Assembly (NCBI GenBank): GCA_963807975.1 | Contig: CAWEDV010000004.1 | Coordinates: 124,001-188,000, forward strand | Length of the DNA: 64,000 nt | Reading direction: 5' to 3' | From: JAACFF01 sp963807975 | GTDB taxonomy: Bacteria > Chloroflexota > Anaerolineae > Promineifilales > Promineifilaceae | Shown: piece after piece, positions 24,391 to 33,437 of the stretch | Numbering within the stretch: position 1 is the first letter of the stretch | How the letters are laid out: each line of letters opens with the position of its first letter | Program-made: the position numbers and the translations under genes | Notes under the pieces: model-generated | The model's database searches: none | Seen by the model: only the letters and a program-made list of their open reading frames with translations | What the model was told of the DNA's origin: nothing

Positions 24391-24443
24391 TCATTAACCA
24401 TTCAGGACAGCCTCATAAACTCGCTGAACAGGCCGAAATAAGG

Positions 24444-24600
24444 TATAATTACGGTGGTTTGCAGACCACTTTTCAGCGCTTGAAAATCCATAAAACGTGG
24501 TCAAATATTTCTGACAGTTGAACTGTTCTGCAGGGGCGGGAACACCCGCCTTTTCTGTTGGATAGCGCTAGATGCAAAAGTAAAACCTTGGGAGGTTTTC
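24444..24600 (+). promoter_or_regulatory. gyrA promoter -10 box and structured leader
   Basis: TATAAT at 24444-24449 (no strong -35 box) is followed by a leader of about 145 bases with three potential helices: GACCAC/GTGGTC (arms about 30 bases apart), ACAGTTGAACTGT, and GGCGGG-AACA-CCCGCC followed by TTTTCTGTT, which looks like an attenuator. GGAGG at 24591-24595 serves the TTG start. Confidence 0.45.
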
Positions 24601-27129
24601 TTGGAAATCGGCACAGTTAATACAATAGATATTAACCGGGAAATGCGTGATTCCTATCTGGATTATGCGATGAGCGTTATCGTCTCTCGTGCGCTTCCGG
24701 ACGCACGTGACGGCTTAAAACCGGTACATCGCCGCATTCTTTATGCGATGCACGATATGGGCATCCGCAGCAATGGGCCCCACCGTAAAAGCGCCCGTAT
24801 CGTCGGTGAGGTTTTGGGTAAGTATCATCCACATGGCGACACCTCCGTGTATGACTCCATGGTACGCATGGCACAGCCTTTTTCTATGCGCTATATGCTG
24901 GTCGACGGACAGGGAAATTTCGGCAGCATTGATGGCGACAGTGCAGCAGCCATGCGATATACAGAGGCGCGGCTGGCAAAGATCTCTGCCGAACTACTTG
25001 ATGATATTGACAAAGAGACAGTTGATTTCGGCGCAAATTTTGATGATAGTTTGCAGGAGCCATTGCTGCTGCCCGCACGACTGCCTAATTTACTCTTGAA
25101 CGGCTCTTCCGGTATTGCCGTAGGCATGGCCACCAATATCCCCCCGCACAACCTTTCCGAGCTTTGTGACGCCCTCAACTTCCTTATTGACCGCCAAGGG
25201 GACGTGGACAATGTGACCCTGGACGAACTCATGCACTACGTCACCGGACCTGATTTCCCAACAGGCGGTATTCTCGTTGGCACTGAAGGCATTCGCAATG
25301 CTTACGCCACCGGTCGCGGGCGAGTTGTTATCCGTGCCGTAGCTAATATTGAAGATAACCCACGCAGTCCAGGACGGCAGCAGATTAATGTCACCGAGCT
25401 GCCCTACCAGGTAAACAAGTCACTGCTTATCCAGCGCATGGCAGAACTTGTCAACAAGGGCGTCATTCCTGATATTTCCGATTTGCGCGACGCATCCGAC
25501 CGGCGCGGCATCTCGATCATAATAGAGCTAAAACGGGGCACACAGCCCATGAAGGTGCTTAACCAGCTCTTCAAGCACACGAATCTGCAAACAACATTTG
25601 GCGTACAGATGCTGGCTCTTGTCGACCGCCAACCGCGCCTGCTTTCCTTGAAACGAGCCCTGCAGATCCATATTGACCATCGCGTTGAGGTGCTCACCAG
25701 GCGTACCCAGTTTGAATTGGACAAAGCACTGCGCAGGCAGCACATCCTCGACGGATTATTGATCGCCTTGGACAATCTGGATGCGGTGATCGAGACAATT
25801 CGTGCTTCTGCCGATGTAGATATAGCTCGCCAGCGCCTGATCGACCGTTTCAAACTAAGCGAACGTCAAGCAAATGCCATTCTGGATATGCAGCTGCGCC
25901 GTCTAGCCGCCCTAGAGCGCCAAAAGATCGAAGATGAATACAAGGAAATCACTGCCCACATCGAATATCTACGGGACCTGCTGGCCGACAGAAACAAGAT
26001 CCTAGCCATCATTAAGGAAGACCTGGGCAACTTAAAAGACAAATATGGGGACGAAAGGCGTTCTGAGATCGCCTGGGGTATGGATGCTGAATTCAACATG
26101 GAAGACCTGATCCCAGATGAAGATGTGTTTATCTCCATCACCCAACACGGCCTGGTCAAACGGACGCCTGTCAATGCCTATCGCAAGCAGGCGCGCGGCG
26201 GAAAAGGACTGATCGGCATGGGCACGCGTGGAGAAGATGAATTGGAGCATCTTTTTTCCGCGGGCACCCACAACAGCCTGCTGTTCTTCTCTAATCTTGG
26301 CAAGGTTTACTCCATCAAAGCATATGAGGTTCCGGAAATGTCCCGCACAGCGAAAGGGACATCACTGATGAACCTTCTGCCCTTAATGCCCGATGAGAAG
26401 ATCACGGTTGCCCTGCCGGTTGTTAAATTTGAAGATGCTGAATATTTGACCATGATCACACGTAAAGGGCGCATCAAACGCGTCGTCCTGCAAGCCTTCG
26501 CCAATGTACGGGCCAGCGGCTTAATCGCGCTTTCGCTGGACAACGATGACAGTCTGGGTTGGGTAAAAATGACTCACGGCAGTCAAGACCTTATCTTGGT
26601 CAGTGAACAGGGAAAAGGGATTCGCTTTAGCGAGGAAAACGTACGCGCCATGGGCCGCACAGCCGCTGGGGTAAATGCCATGCGTCTCGATTCATGGGAC
26701 AAGATCGCCGGCGCGGATGTTATAAATCCTGGAGACGATCTCCTCGTAATCACTGAGAAGGGATATGGAAAAAGGACCCCGCTAACAGAATACCGCCAAC
26801 AAGGGCGTTATGGTCAGGGTGTGCGGGCCATGATCCTAGACCCGGATCGCACCGGTAAGATTATTGGCGCGCGCGTAGTAACCAGCGGTGATGAGGTAAC
26901 CTGCATATCCAGCAATGGGATCATTTTACGCACGTCTAGTGATTTTATTTCCCGCCAAGGGAGGACCACGCAGGGCGTCAGGGTGATGGATCTCAACGAA
27001 GGTGATGCAGTCGCTTCATTGGCTGTGGTTCGTGAAGGAAGGTTATCTAAAGCGGAAAACAACGAGAATGGGACAGCTGACCCTGAAGATATTGAAGGCG
27101 CCGTGGAAACGGCCGCTCCCGCTGAATAA
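24601..27129 (+). CDS. gyrA: DNA gyrase subunit A
   Basis: 842 residues, full length for GyrA. It starts with TTG at 24601, 5 bases after GGAGG. The breakage-reunion domain has 'RALPDARDGLKPVHRR', and the catalytic Tyr120 is in 'AAAMRYTEARL'. The GyrA box 'QARGGKG' near residue 527 identifies gyrase rather than topoisomerase IV and supports negative supercoiling. The C-terminal domain has repeated beta-pinwheel blades. gyrB is not in the window. The quinolone-resistance region 'HPHGDTSVYDSMVRMAQ' looks standard, with Ser82 and Asp85 at the usual positions. Confidence 0.97.
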   Translation: MEIGTVNTIDINREMRDSYLDYAMSVIVSRALPDARDGLKPVHRRILYAMHDMGIRSNGPHRKSARIVGEVLGKYHPHGDTSVYDSMVRMAQPFSMRYMLVDGQGNFGSIDGDSAAAMRYTEARLAKISAELLDDIDKETVDFGANFDDSLQEPLLLPARLPNLLLNGSSGIAVGMATNIPPHNLSELCDALNFLIDRQGDVDNVTLDELMHYVTGPDFPTGGILVGTEGIRNAYATGRGRVVIRAVANIEDNPRSPGRQQINVTELPYQVNKSLLIQRMAELVNKGVIPDISDLRDASDRRGISIIIELKRGTQPMKVLNQLFKHTNLQTTFGVQMLALVDRQPRLLSLKRALQIHIDHRVEVLTRRTQFELDKALRRQHILDGLLIALDNLDAVIETIRASADVDIARQRLIDRFKLSERQANAILDMQLRRLAALERQKIEDEYKEITAHIEYLRDLLADRNKILAIIKEDLGNLKDKYGDERRSEIAWGMDAEFNMEDLIPDEDVFISITQHGLVKRTPVNAYRKQARGGKGLIGMGTRGEDELEHLFSAGTHNSLLFFSNLGKVYSIKAYEVPEMSRTAKGTSLMNLLPLMPDEKITVALPVVKFEDAEYLTMITRKGRIKRVVLQAFANVRASGLIALSLDNDDSLGWVKMTHGSQDLILVSEQGKGIRFSEENVRAMGRTAAGVNAMRLDSWDKIAGADVINPGDDLLVITEKGYGKRTPLTEYRQQGRYGQGVRAMILDPDRTGKIIGARVVTSGDEVTCISSNGIILRTSSDFISRQGRTTQGVRVMDLNEGDAVASLAVVREGRLSKAENNENGTADPEDIEGAVETAAPAE

Positions 27130-27138
27130 GCAAACAAC

Positions 27139-27175
27139 TGAAGCCTGGCTTCCCTGAAGCCGGGCTTTTTTATTG
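27139..27175 (+). terminator. Rho-independent terminator after gyrA
   Basis: AAGCCTGGCTTC-CCT-GAAGCCGGGCTTTTTTATT, a long stem with a three-base loop and T-run. The next gene starts 9 bases later, so that gene may depend on readthrough or on a promoter inside gyrA. Confidence 0.85.
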
Positions 27176-27183
27176 GGCATGAT

Positions 27184-28557
27184 ATGAATGTACTCCTCAT
27201 TGCTTCCGGCATCCTCCTGGCGGTGGCCTTGTTATTCTTTGCTATAGTCTCCTGGAAAGAGCATGAACATCGCGCTGCACGACGCGCTCTCATATTGGCT
27301 GTGCTTCTGCCCTTACCCTATCTTGCCTTGGGCGGATCAGGAATCTTCGTGGCCGAGGACATGCCTTTACACACCGTCGTTTCCGCTATCTTACTTATTC
27401 TCACAGCTGGAATCATCGTGGCATTAGTACTACCCATTTGCAATCAGCTTGAGCCGGAAAAAGAAAACCCTCAGAACCGCTTCGACGAAAGAGATATTAT
27501 GTTTTCGCGCATGCTGCTGCAGGAAGGCAGCGAACGGTTTGACGCCTATTATTTGGACAAACCTGAAAAGAGGAAGCTAGATGATAACTTTCGTAAGCGT
27601 CCCGGTTTGATGCGCAAGGGTGCTCTATATTACGATCCTTTCACGGTAGCTGCTGCCGATGCCAGTTTTAAAACGGTCGCCGCATTTCATGCGCTATTGG
27701 ATGAAGAAGAACTCCACGATAGCCCGATTCCAGTGAACCCTGCCAAGATGTCTGAATTTATAAAGCGTTGGGCCAGTAAATTAGGTGCCCTGTCCAGCGG
27801 CATCACTGAACTGCAGGACTATCATCTTTACAGCACCATCGGACGTGGAGAACGATATGGTCAAACCGTGGAACTGAACCACACACACGCCATCGCCTTG
27901 ACCGTGGAAATGGACAAGACCTTGCTCGACCATGCTCCCTTTGGGCCAACAATCATGGAATCTTCCCAGCAGTACCTGCAATCGGGTGCAATCGCCGTAC
28001 AGTTGGCCGAATATATACGACACCTCGGCTATTCTGCTCGGGCCCATATTGACGGCAGCTACCGCGTGATTTGCCCCCTCGTTGCCCGCGATGCCGGCCT
28101 GGGAGAAATCGGCCGTATGGGTTTGCTAATGACGCCTGAACTGGGACCACGTGTGCGCATCGCCGTCGTAACGACCAATATGCCCCTAATTGATGATCAA
28201 AGGGATAGAGACTTGACCATGATCGACTTCTGCAAGCGCTGCAAGAAGTGCGCCGATGTCTGCCCCAGTAAGGCGATATCATTCAAAGATCAGCAACAAA
28301 TTGGTGAAGCTATTCGCTGGCAGATCAATTCAGAGGCTTGTTTCACTTATTGGTGTACCGTTGGCACTGACTGCGCCCAATGTATGCGCGCTTGTCCTTT
28401 CTCCCATCCCGACAACCTCATCCACAACATGGTTCGGCGTGGACTCAAGCAATCAAGGTTATTTCGAGAAGCGGCGCTAAAGATGGATGATTTTTTCTAC
28501 GGTCGTGAACCAACTCCACAGCCGGTTCCTGAATGGCTCGATCCCTCGGCCGGTTAA
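27184..28557 (+). CDS. Membrane-anchored reductive dehalogenase-like Fe-S protein
   Basis: 457 residues. Two N-terminal hydrophobic helices (about 2-22 and 60-88, with a third short one at 36-52 possible) replace a Tat signal. The soluble part contains 'GYSARAHIDGSYRVICPLVARDAGLGEIGRMGLLMTPELGPRVRI', the corrinoid-pocket signature shared by reductive dehalogenases and QueG. Two cluster motifs follow, 'CKRCKKCADVCP' and 'CFTYWCTVGTDCAQCMRACP', for two [4Fe-4S] centres. The family cleaves carbon-halogen bonds using cob(I)alamin. Reductive dehalogenase-like proteins with N-terminal helices instead of Tat signals have been reported from genomes; activity is unproven. There is no RdhB-type anchor next door, which fits a self-anchored protein. 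QueG is less likely given the helices and length. Confidence 0.78.
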   Translation: MNVLLIASGILLAVALLFFAIVSWKEHEHRAARRALILAVLLPLPYLALGGSGIFVAEDMPLHTVVSAILLILTAGIIVALVLPICNQLEPEKENPQNRFDERDIMFSRMLLQEGSERFDAYYLDKPEKRKLDDNFRKRPGLMRKGALYYDPFTVAAADASFKTVAAFHALLDEEELHDSPIPVNPAKMSEFIKRWASKLGALSSGITELQDYHLYSTIGRGERYGQTVELNHTHAIALTVEMDKTLLDHAPFGPTIMESSQQYLQSGAIAVQLAEYIRHLGYSARAHIDGSYRVICPLVARDAGLGEIGRMGLLMTPELGPRVRIAVVTTNMPLIDDQRDRDLTMIDFCKRCKKCADVCPSKAISFKDQQQIGEAIRWQINSEACFTYWCTVGTDCAQCMRACPFSHPDNLIHNMVRRGLKQSRLFREAALKMDDFFYGREPTPQPVPEWLDPSAG

Positions 28558-28605
28558 TGATCTATTTCTAAACCTGACCCAGTCCAGTTTTATCGAGAGT
28601 ATAGC

Positions 28606-29670
28606 TCACTCGTCTGGAAGAATTCGCTCATCAGGGAATTCGGTTGTGGGGAATGAAAACTGCATTTGATGGAAACGCCATTGACCGCCATTCTTAGCAA
28701 CTACTGCCGTGAAGCGAAAAGGCCATACGTAGGTTTCAGGCAAAAGCAAACTTGATATCAAATCGTTGCCCAACCGAGTGATGTCCAACATCTTAGATTT
28801 TGCGCTTTCTTCATCATTTTCCAGTGAAGCTTTGGCAAAATCGACGAATCCCTCATGCCTGTAATCGGCTGTAATAACATCTGTAACGGAACCAGTTGTC
28901 GCCAACCAAGCAATCTCATCTATTACGGTTATGCGAACAGAGTCTTGATTGAAAACAACATCTCCCCAATGTTCCCAATCACCTCTGACCAACTGTCTCA
29001 CCGCTTCTCTTCCCTGACACCATTCACCCTTGCCAGGTGTAATTGCATTGGTGCCTATCACTTCAACCTCGCCATCAGGAGCAAAAAGTTCCATAAATGC
29101 ATCTAGATTGCTTAGATCTCGTTGAGAATACCCTTCCTGAAATTCCTTCATCAGGTGAAGAATTTGATCGGTTGATTCTTCTGAACTGGGCTTTGGACCA
29201 TCACCATCAGCATAGGTCAGTTTTAAGCTGACCACACGCTCCCCTTCCAGAATTTCACCTGTTTCTTCAAAGCCCAATTTATGATAGAACGGTCCTGGAC
29301 TGCCTTCTCCGGGCACATAGCTGGTCCTTAATTCGACCGCTCCAGGTCGCGTCTTCACATGCTCAATGAGCAGCTTCATCGCCTTACGACCAAAACCCAT
29401 CCCCTGATATTTGGCATCAACCATCAGGCGCCAAAGAAAATACTCTTGCTTCTCCGCGCGATCTTCCAACATAAGAAAACCAACGGGCTCATCATCAGCA
29501 TAAATGGCGCGGAACCAGGCGATCTCGCGATTAAAATAGGCTTGAGCGATAGACATGGCGTTTGAGGCAACCATTTTTTCCTGGGCTTCATGCACACTAA
29601 GCGTGATGACCGGCCAGAAGTTGTCATTGTTCACCTCACGCAAAAAGATGGTGGAATCGGACGCAACCAT
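28606..29670 (-). CDS. GNAT acetyltransferase fused to an NTF2/SnoaL-like domain
   Basis: 354 residues in two domains. Residues 5-155 are a GNAT N-acetyltransferase with the acetyl-CoA loop 'DAKYQGMGFGRKAMKLL' and 'FYHKLGFEETGE', close to the spermine/spermidine branch. Residues 175-350 resemble NTF2/SnoaL (DUF4440) proteins ('LDAFMELFAPDGEVEVIGTNAIT', 'IAWLATTGSV', 'WRFHQMQFSF'). ATG 29670 is preferred, with AGGTGAG about 7 bases upstream; the longer form begins with GTG inside that site. It is the last gene of the BMP transporter cluster, 40 bases after a permease. The substrate is unknown. Confidence 0.75.
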   Translation of the reverse strand: MVASDSTIFLREVNNDNFWPVITLSVHEAQEKMVASNAMSIAQAYFNREIAWFRAIYADDEPVGFLMLEDRAEKQEYFLWRLMVDAKYQGMGFGRKAMKLLIEHVKTRPGAVELRTSYVPGEGSPGPFYHKLGFEETGEILEGERVVSLKLTYADGDGPKPSSEESTDQILHLMKEFQEGYSQRDLSNLDAFMELFAPDGEVEVIGTNAITPGKGEWCQGREAVRQLVRGDWEHWGDVVFNQDSVRITVIDEIAWLATTGSVTDVITADYRHEGFVDFAKASLENDEESAKSKMLDITRLGNDLISSLLLPETYVWPFRFTAVVAKNGGQWRFHQMQFSFPTTEFPDERILPDE

Positions 29671-29709
29671 TTTTATTCTCACCTATTAAATTAATCAGTA
29701 AACTAAGAA

Positions 29710-30588
29710 TTACGACTCTTTTACAAAGGGCTGACCCAACGCTTCCGGCTTGGTCGAACCCCATCTGGTCCGGAACCACTTGGTTGACATGAGCATAAGA
29801 ACGGCCAGAGTTATGGCAAAGGGAACCATACGCCATACATAGCGGGACATAATTCCAGGCAGCACCAACTGGGGATTCAGGGAAAGCTGCCACAACGTCC
29901 CGAAAAGCAAGGAGCCAGCCATTAAGATCAAGGGATTCCACAAGGAGAAGAAAACTAGGGCCAGGGCAATGAAACCCCACCCAAGCAGGAAATTGTAGCT
30001 CCAAACAGGATTGAAATCGAGGGCATAGATGGTTCCCGCAAAGCCCATCAACATGCCTCCGCTAATCACACAGAGATAGCGAGTTTTAACGACGCTAATG
30101 CCAGACACCTCAGCAACCATCGGGTTTTCACCCACAGATCTAATCCGTAATCCTAAACTGGTTTTAGAAAGTATGAACCAGACGGCCGCAGCAAGGATGA
30201 TGCCAACGAAGAAGAATGGAGAAAGTCCAAAAATGGTTGGTATGCGCTCCATCCCTAATGGGCCAGTAAACGGCGAACCCATGTAAGTGGTCAGACCAAA
30301 TCCGAGAATCCAGATCCCCATTCCGCTAACGACCTGGTCACCGCCTAATGTAATGGAAAAAAAGCCGTGCAGTAAGCCCAATAATCCGCCAACTGCAATG
30401 CCCACTAGAAAACCAAGTAGGAAGCTGCCTGTTGTTTGCGCAGTAATGAATCCAAGAGTTGCACCGAAGAGCATTACCCCTTCAATGCCCACATTGAGAA
30501 TTCCTGAGCGTTGGCCAATGAGCTCACCCAGACCTGCGATCAGGAATATTGTCGAAGCATCCAGACTTCTAACTGAGAATTCCCACAT
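29710..30588 (-). CDS. BMP-type ABC transporter permease (second subunit)
   Basis: 292 residues, about eight helices. 'ATIFLIAGLGELIGQRSGILNVGIEGVMLFGA' is the hallmark of the second permease (YufQ/NupQ-like) of nucleoside/simple-sugar importers. It overlaps the first permease gene by 20 bases. It should form the heteromeric channel with that protein, driven by the double-domain ATPase encoded upstream. Confidence 0.9.
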   Translation of the reverse strand: MWEFSVRSLDASTIFLIAGLGELIGQRSGILNVGIEGVMLFGATLGFITAQTTGSFLLGFLVGIAVGGLLGLLHGFFSITLGGDQVVSGMGIWILGFGLTTYMGSPFTGPLGMERIPTIFGLSPFFFVGIILAAAVWFILSKTSLGLRIRSVGENPMVAEVSGISVVKTRYLCVISGGMLMGFAGTIYALDFNPVWSYNFLLGWGFIALALVFFSLWNPLILMAGSLLFGTLWQLSLNPQLVLPGIMSRYVWRMVPFAITLAVLMLMSTKWFRTRWGSTKPEALGQPFVKES

Positions 30589-31702
30589 CTACGCTCTCCT
30601 TAATGGTTTTTTCACTTACGATTCGATAAGTATAAAAGAATTGAAAGGCAACGAGCGTAATCATCAACACACCCAGCAAAGCGTAATCCACGCCAAAGCT
30701 CATGCCCAGTTTGCCCTGGACGAACCGGCCACCAACGGATAAGCCACCAAATAAAAAGGCAACCGGTATGGCAGCAATAGGGTTCCCCTGCGAAATCAAC
30801 CCGCAGATAATTCCATAAAAAGCGAGATCGCCAAAAAACCCGTAATTTCTGGCAATTTTGTACACGCCAGGTACGGCCGCAAAATAATGGTACCCAGCCC
30901 AACCGGCCAATGCACCTCCCAAAACAAACACAAGTATAGGAATGCGAAGGCGGCTAATGCCCGCATATTGGGCCGCGGCTGGATTGTGACCATAGGCCCT
31001 GATCTCATAGCCAATACGCGTCTTGGCGAACATATAGGTCAGCAGGATACCCACCCCTAAGGCAAGAAAGATCGTAATTGGCACATCCCCTATCATTGGC
31101 GCCTGCAATGCATCCGGCAGTTCGAAACTTTCACCTCTGCCACCGGGATTCATAAATGGTCCCCCTTCCTTGATCATGAATGACACAAACCAGAACATCA
31201 TGAAATTCAACATCATGGTGACCACAATTTCGTTGATGTTGTATTTCCCTTTCAGAAATCCGGCGACAGCGCCCAAGGCTGCCCCGCCAAAGGCCGCTCC
31301 AATAAACATCGCCGGAATCAAGACCCATGGAGAAGGATAAGTCGTGTTAAACTTGTTCACGCCAAAGGCGAAAAGCACGGCATAGGCCGCCAAGGCGCCC
31401 GCATATAGCTGGCCTGTCATGCCTATGTTCCAGAGTCCAGCCCGGTAAGGAATGATAAAAGCGTACGTACACAATAACAGGAAAATGAAGCGGTTTATCG
31501 TCACCGGTAAGCCAAAAGGATTGAAAAATGAATAAGAGAATATTTGGACGTAAGCTGCGAGGGGGTTTTTCCCAGCAAGGAAAAATATCGAGCTAAAAAG
31601 GATCAATGCCACAATAATAGCCAGCACGGCAATGGATACCGCCTGCCAGGTTGACAGCGTCGTTCGTTTTTGAAGTTTGAATTGATAACTGCCTAACTTC
31701 AT
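30569..31702 (-). CDS. BMP-type ABC transporter permease (first subunit)
   Basis: 377 residues, about ten helices, with the first-subunit (YufP/NupP-like) features 'PYRAGLWNIGMTGQLYAGALAAY' and 'GYEIRAYGHNPAAAQYAGISRLR', the coupling region for the ATPase. An ATGA-type overlap (31699-31702) with the ATPase gene shows co-translation. Confidence 0.9.
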   Translation of the reverse strand: MKLGSYQFKLQKRTTLSTWQAVSIAVLAIIVALILFSSIFFLAGKNPLAAYVQIFSYSFFNPFGLPVTINRFIFLLLCTYAFIIPYRAGLWNIGMTGQLYAGALAAYAVLFAFGVNKFNTTYPSPWVLIPAMFIGAAFGGAALGAVAGFLKGKYNINEIVVTMMLNFMMFWFVSFMIKEGGPFMNPGGRGESFELPDALQAPMIGDVPITIFLALGVGILLTYMFAKTRIGYEIRAYGHNPAAAQYAGISRLRIPILVFVLGGALAGWAGYHYFAAVPGVYKIARNYGFFGDLAFYGIICGLISQGNPIAAIPVAFLFGGLSVGGRFVQGKLGMSFGVDYALLGVLMITLVAFQFFYTYRIVSEKTIKESVDVGILS

Positions 31703-33246
31703 GCCTTCTCACCCGACAAACTTATTCCGGCCATCTGGGCACCGATGTTCTCACGCCGGGCCTCATCCGTGGCGACAATGTCCATAAAGTTCCCTTCATA
31801 GATAGGCGCTATCCAATCGCTGATAGCAAAGACTTCATCAAGGTCTTCAGAAACCAAAAGGACAGCAGCCTTGTTTGCCTTGGCCTCTGTCAGCTTATTG
31901 CGTACAAACTCAATGGCCCCAATATCGAGTCCCTGTGTGGGCAGCGCCGCAATGACCAGCCGGGGCTTGCGAGACAAAACACGAGCCAAAATCAATTTTT
32001 GCAAATTCCCACCGGATAGGTTTTTGGCCTTAACGTCTACATTGGGCGTCTTCACCCCATATTCGGCAACGATTGCTTCAGTCAGTTCCCTGATCTTCTT
32101 GTAATCCAGGACTCCACGATGTAAGAATTCATCATCAAAGTAATAATTCATCGTGGTATTTAAGACCAGTGAAAAGTCAGCAATGGACCCCATGTGATTG
32201 CGGTCTGAGGGAATATAGCCCATTCCCCTCTGCCATCGTTTTGCACTGGACAGGGTAGTAACATCCTGTCCATCAAGTCTGATAGAGCCGGATTCAGAAC
32301 TGCGTAAGCCGGCGATTGTTTCCACCAATTCGCGCTGCCCATTTCCTGAGACGCCGGCGATAGCAAACAATTCACCTTCTCGAATGGAAAAGGAGCACCC
32401 GTCAAGCGCCTTAAATCCCTTATCATTCAAGGCAGATAAATTATCGACCTGCAAAACAGTCTCCCCTTTTTCTACAATCCTTCGTTCCGTTCTGAAGATA
32501 ATTTCTCTGCCCACCAACTCCTCAGCCAGACTTTTCTCGGTCGCCACGGCCGTCTTGACACAGCTAACAACTTTTCCGCGCCGCAAGACGGTCACCCTAT
32601 CGCTGATCCGGAGCACAATCGGCAGCTTATGTGTAATGAAGGGCACAATGGCCAGGTTGTCTCTTGCCATGGCCTCGATCGATTCCAGAAGTTTTTCCGT
32701 TTCTATGGGCGTCAAAGCGGCAGTTGGTTCATCCATGATCAGCAGTTCAGCACCACGATAAAGTGATTTGAGAATCTCGACAACTTGCTTTTCGCCTTCA
32801 GAAATCTGCCAAACTTTGGCGTGAAGATCGATGCTAAAACCAAATTTTTCGCAGAGCTCATCGATCTCACGCCCAACCCGTTTCAGATCCAATATCTTAC
32901 CCGCACCTGGATGGCCCAAGATGATGTTTTCTATGACGGAATGGGCTGGAACAAGCTGGCGATGCTGGTGAACCATGCCAATACCCTTGTCGATGGCGTC
33001 CAAAGGGGACTTAAACTTGACCTGAGTACCTGCAAGGTAGATCTCTCCTTCATCAGGCTGATACTGGCCAAATAGAATTTTCATCAAGGTGGATTTTCCG
33101 GCGCCATTTTCCCCCAGGATAGCGTGTATTTCCCCTGCCTTTATTGAGAAATCAATTTGATCATTGGCGATAACTCCCGGGAAAATCTTGGTTATGCCTC
33201 GCGCCTCTAGGACGGTCTCGCCCCGTTTTACCTGATGAAGTAGCAC
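31699..33246 (-). CDS. Double-domain ABC transporter ATPase (BMP/nucleoside type)
   Basis: 515 residues with two ABC domains. The first has Walker A 'GENGAGKST', signature 'ISEGEKQ' and Walker B 'LLIMDEPTAAL'. The second has a degenerate Walker A 'GVSGNGQRE' but an intact signature 'LSGGNLQKLILAR', the usual pattern in RbsA/YufO-type ATPases where one site is inactive. The start is GTG 33246. It energises the two permeases and works with the lipoprotein encoded upstream. Confidence 0.93.
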   Translation of the reverse strand: MLLHQVKRGETVLEARGITKIFPGVIANDQIDFSIKAGEIHAILGENGAGKSTLMKILFGQYQPDEGEIYLAGTQVKFKSPLDAIDKGIGMVHQHRQLVPAHSVIENIILGHPGAGKILDLKRVGREIDELCEKFGFSIDLHAKVWQISEGEKQVVEILKSLYRGAELLIMDEPTAALTPIETEKLLESIEAMARDNLAIVPFITHKLPIVLRISDRVTVLRRGKVVSCVKTAVATEKSLAEELVGREIIFRTERRIVEKGETVLQVDNLSALNDKGFKALDGCSFSIREGELFAIAGVSGNGQRELVETIAGLRSSESGSIRLDGQDVTTLSSAKRWQRGMGYIPSDRNHMGSIADFSLVLNTTMNYYFDDEFLHRGVLDYKKIRELTEAIVAEYGVKTPNVDVKAKNLSGGNLQKLILARVLSRKPRLVIAALPTQGLDIGAIEFVRNKLTEAKANKAAVLLVSEDLDEVFAISDWIAPIYEGNFMDIVATDEARRENIGAQMAGISLSGEKA

Positions 33247-33337
33247 AATATGTCCTTCGTGAAAATTTCAGGATGGTTCAATCTGTGTGGTTGAACCATT
33301 CTTTGAGCATTAACTCGATAAGACAAGCTGTTAACAA

Positions 33338-33384
33338 TGAGGCTCCCGTTTTTGGGAGTTTTTCTCTCAAGATAGGGAGCCTCA
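33338..33384 (-). promoter_or_regulatory. Intercistronic nested stem-loops between binding-protein and ATPase genes
   Basis: TGAGGCTCCC and GGGAGCCTCA form a perfect 10-bp inverted repeat 27 bases apart. The left arm can instead pair locally with GGGAG (CTCCC-GTTTTT-GGGAG). These structures are mutually exclusive. Such elements often stabilise upstream binding-protein mRNA or attenuate downstream transporter genes. Confidence 0.55.
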
Positions 33385-33437
33385 ACTTTATTAGAAATAT
33401 GAAGTCAGCTTGCGTTTGTGGACTGCTTAGGGAGATT

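Noticed and set aside
27184..28557. Assignment as epoxyqueuosine reductase QueG
   Set aside because: N-terminal membrane helices and the longer, different N-terminal region argue against QueG, although the C-terminal motifs are shared. Kept as an alternative.
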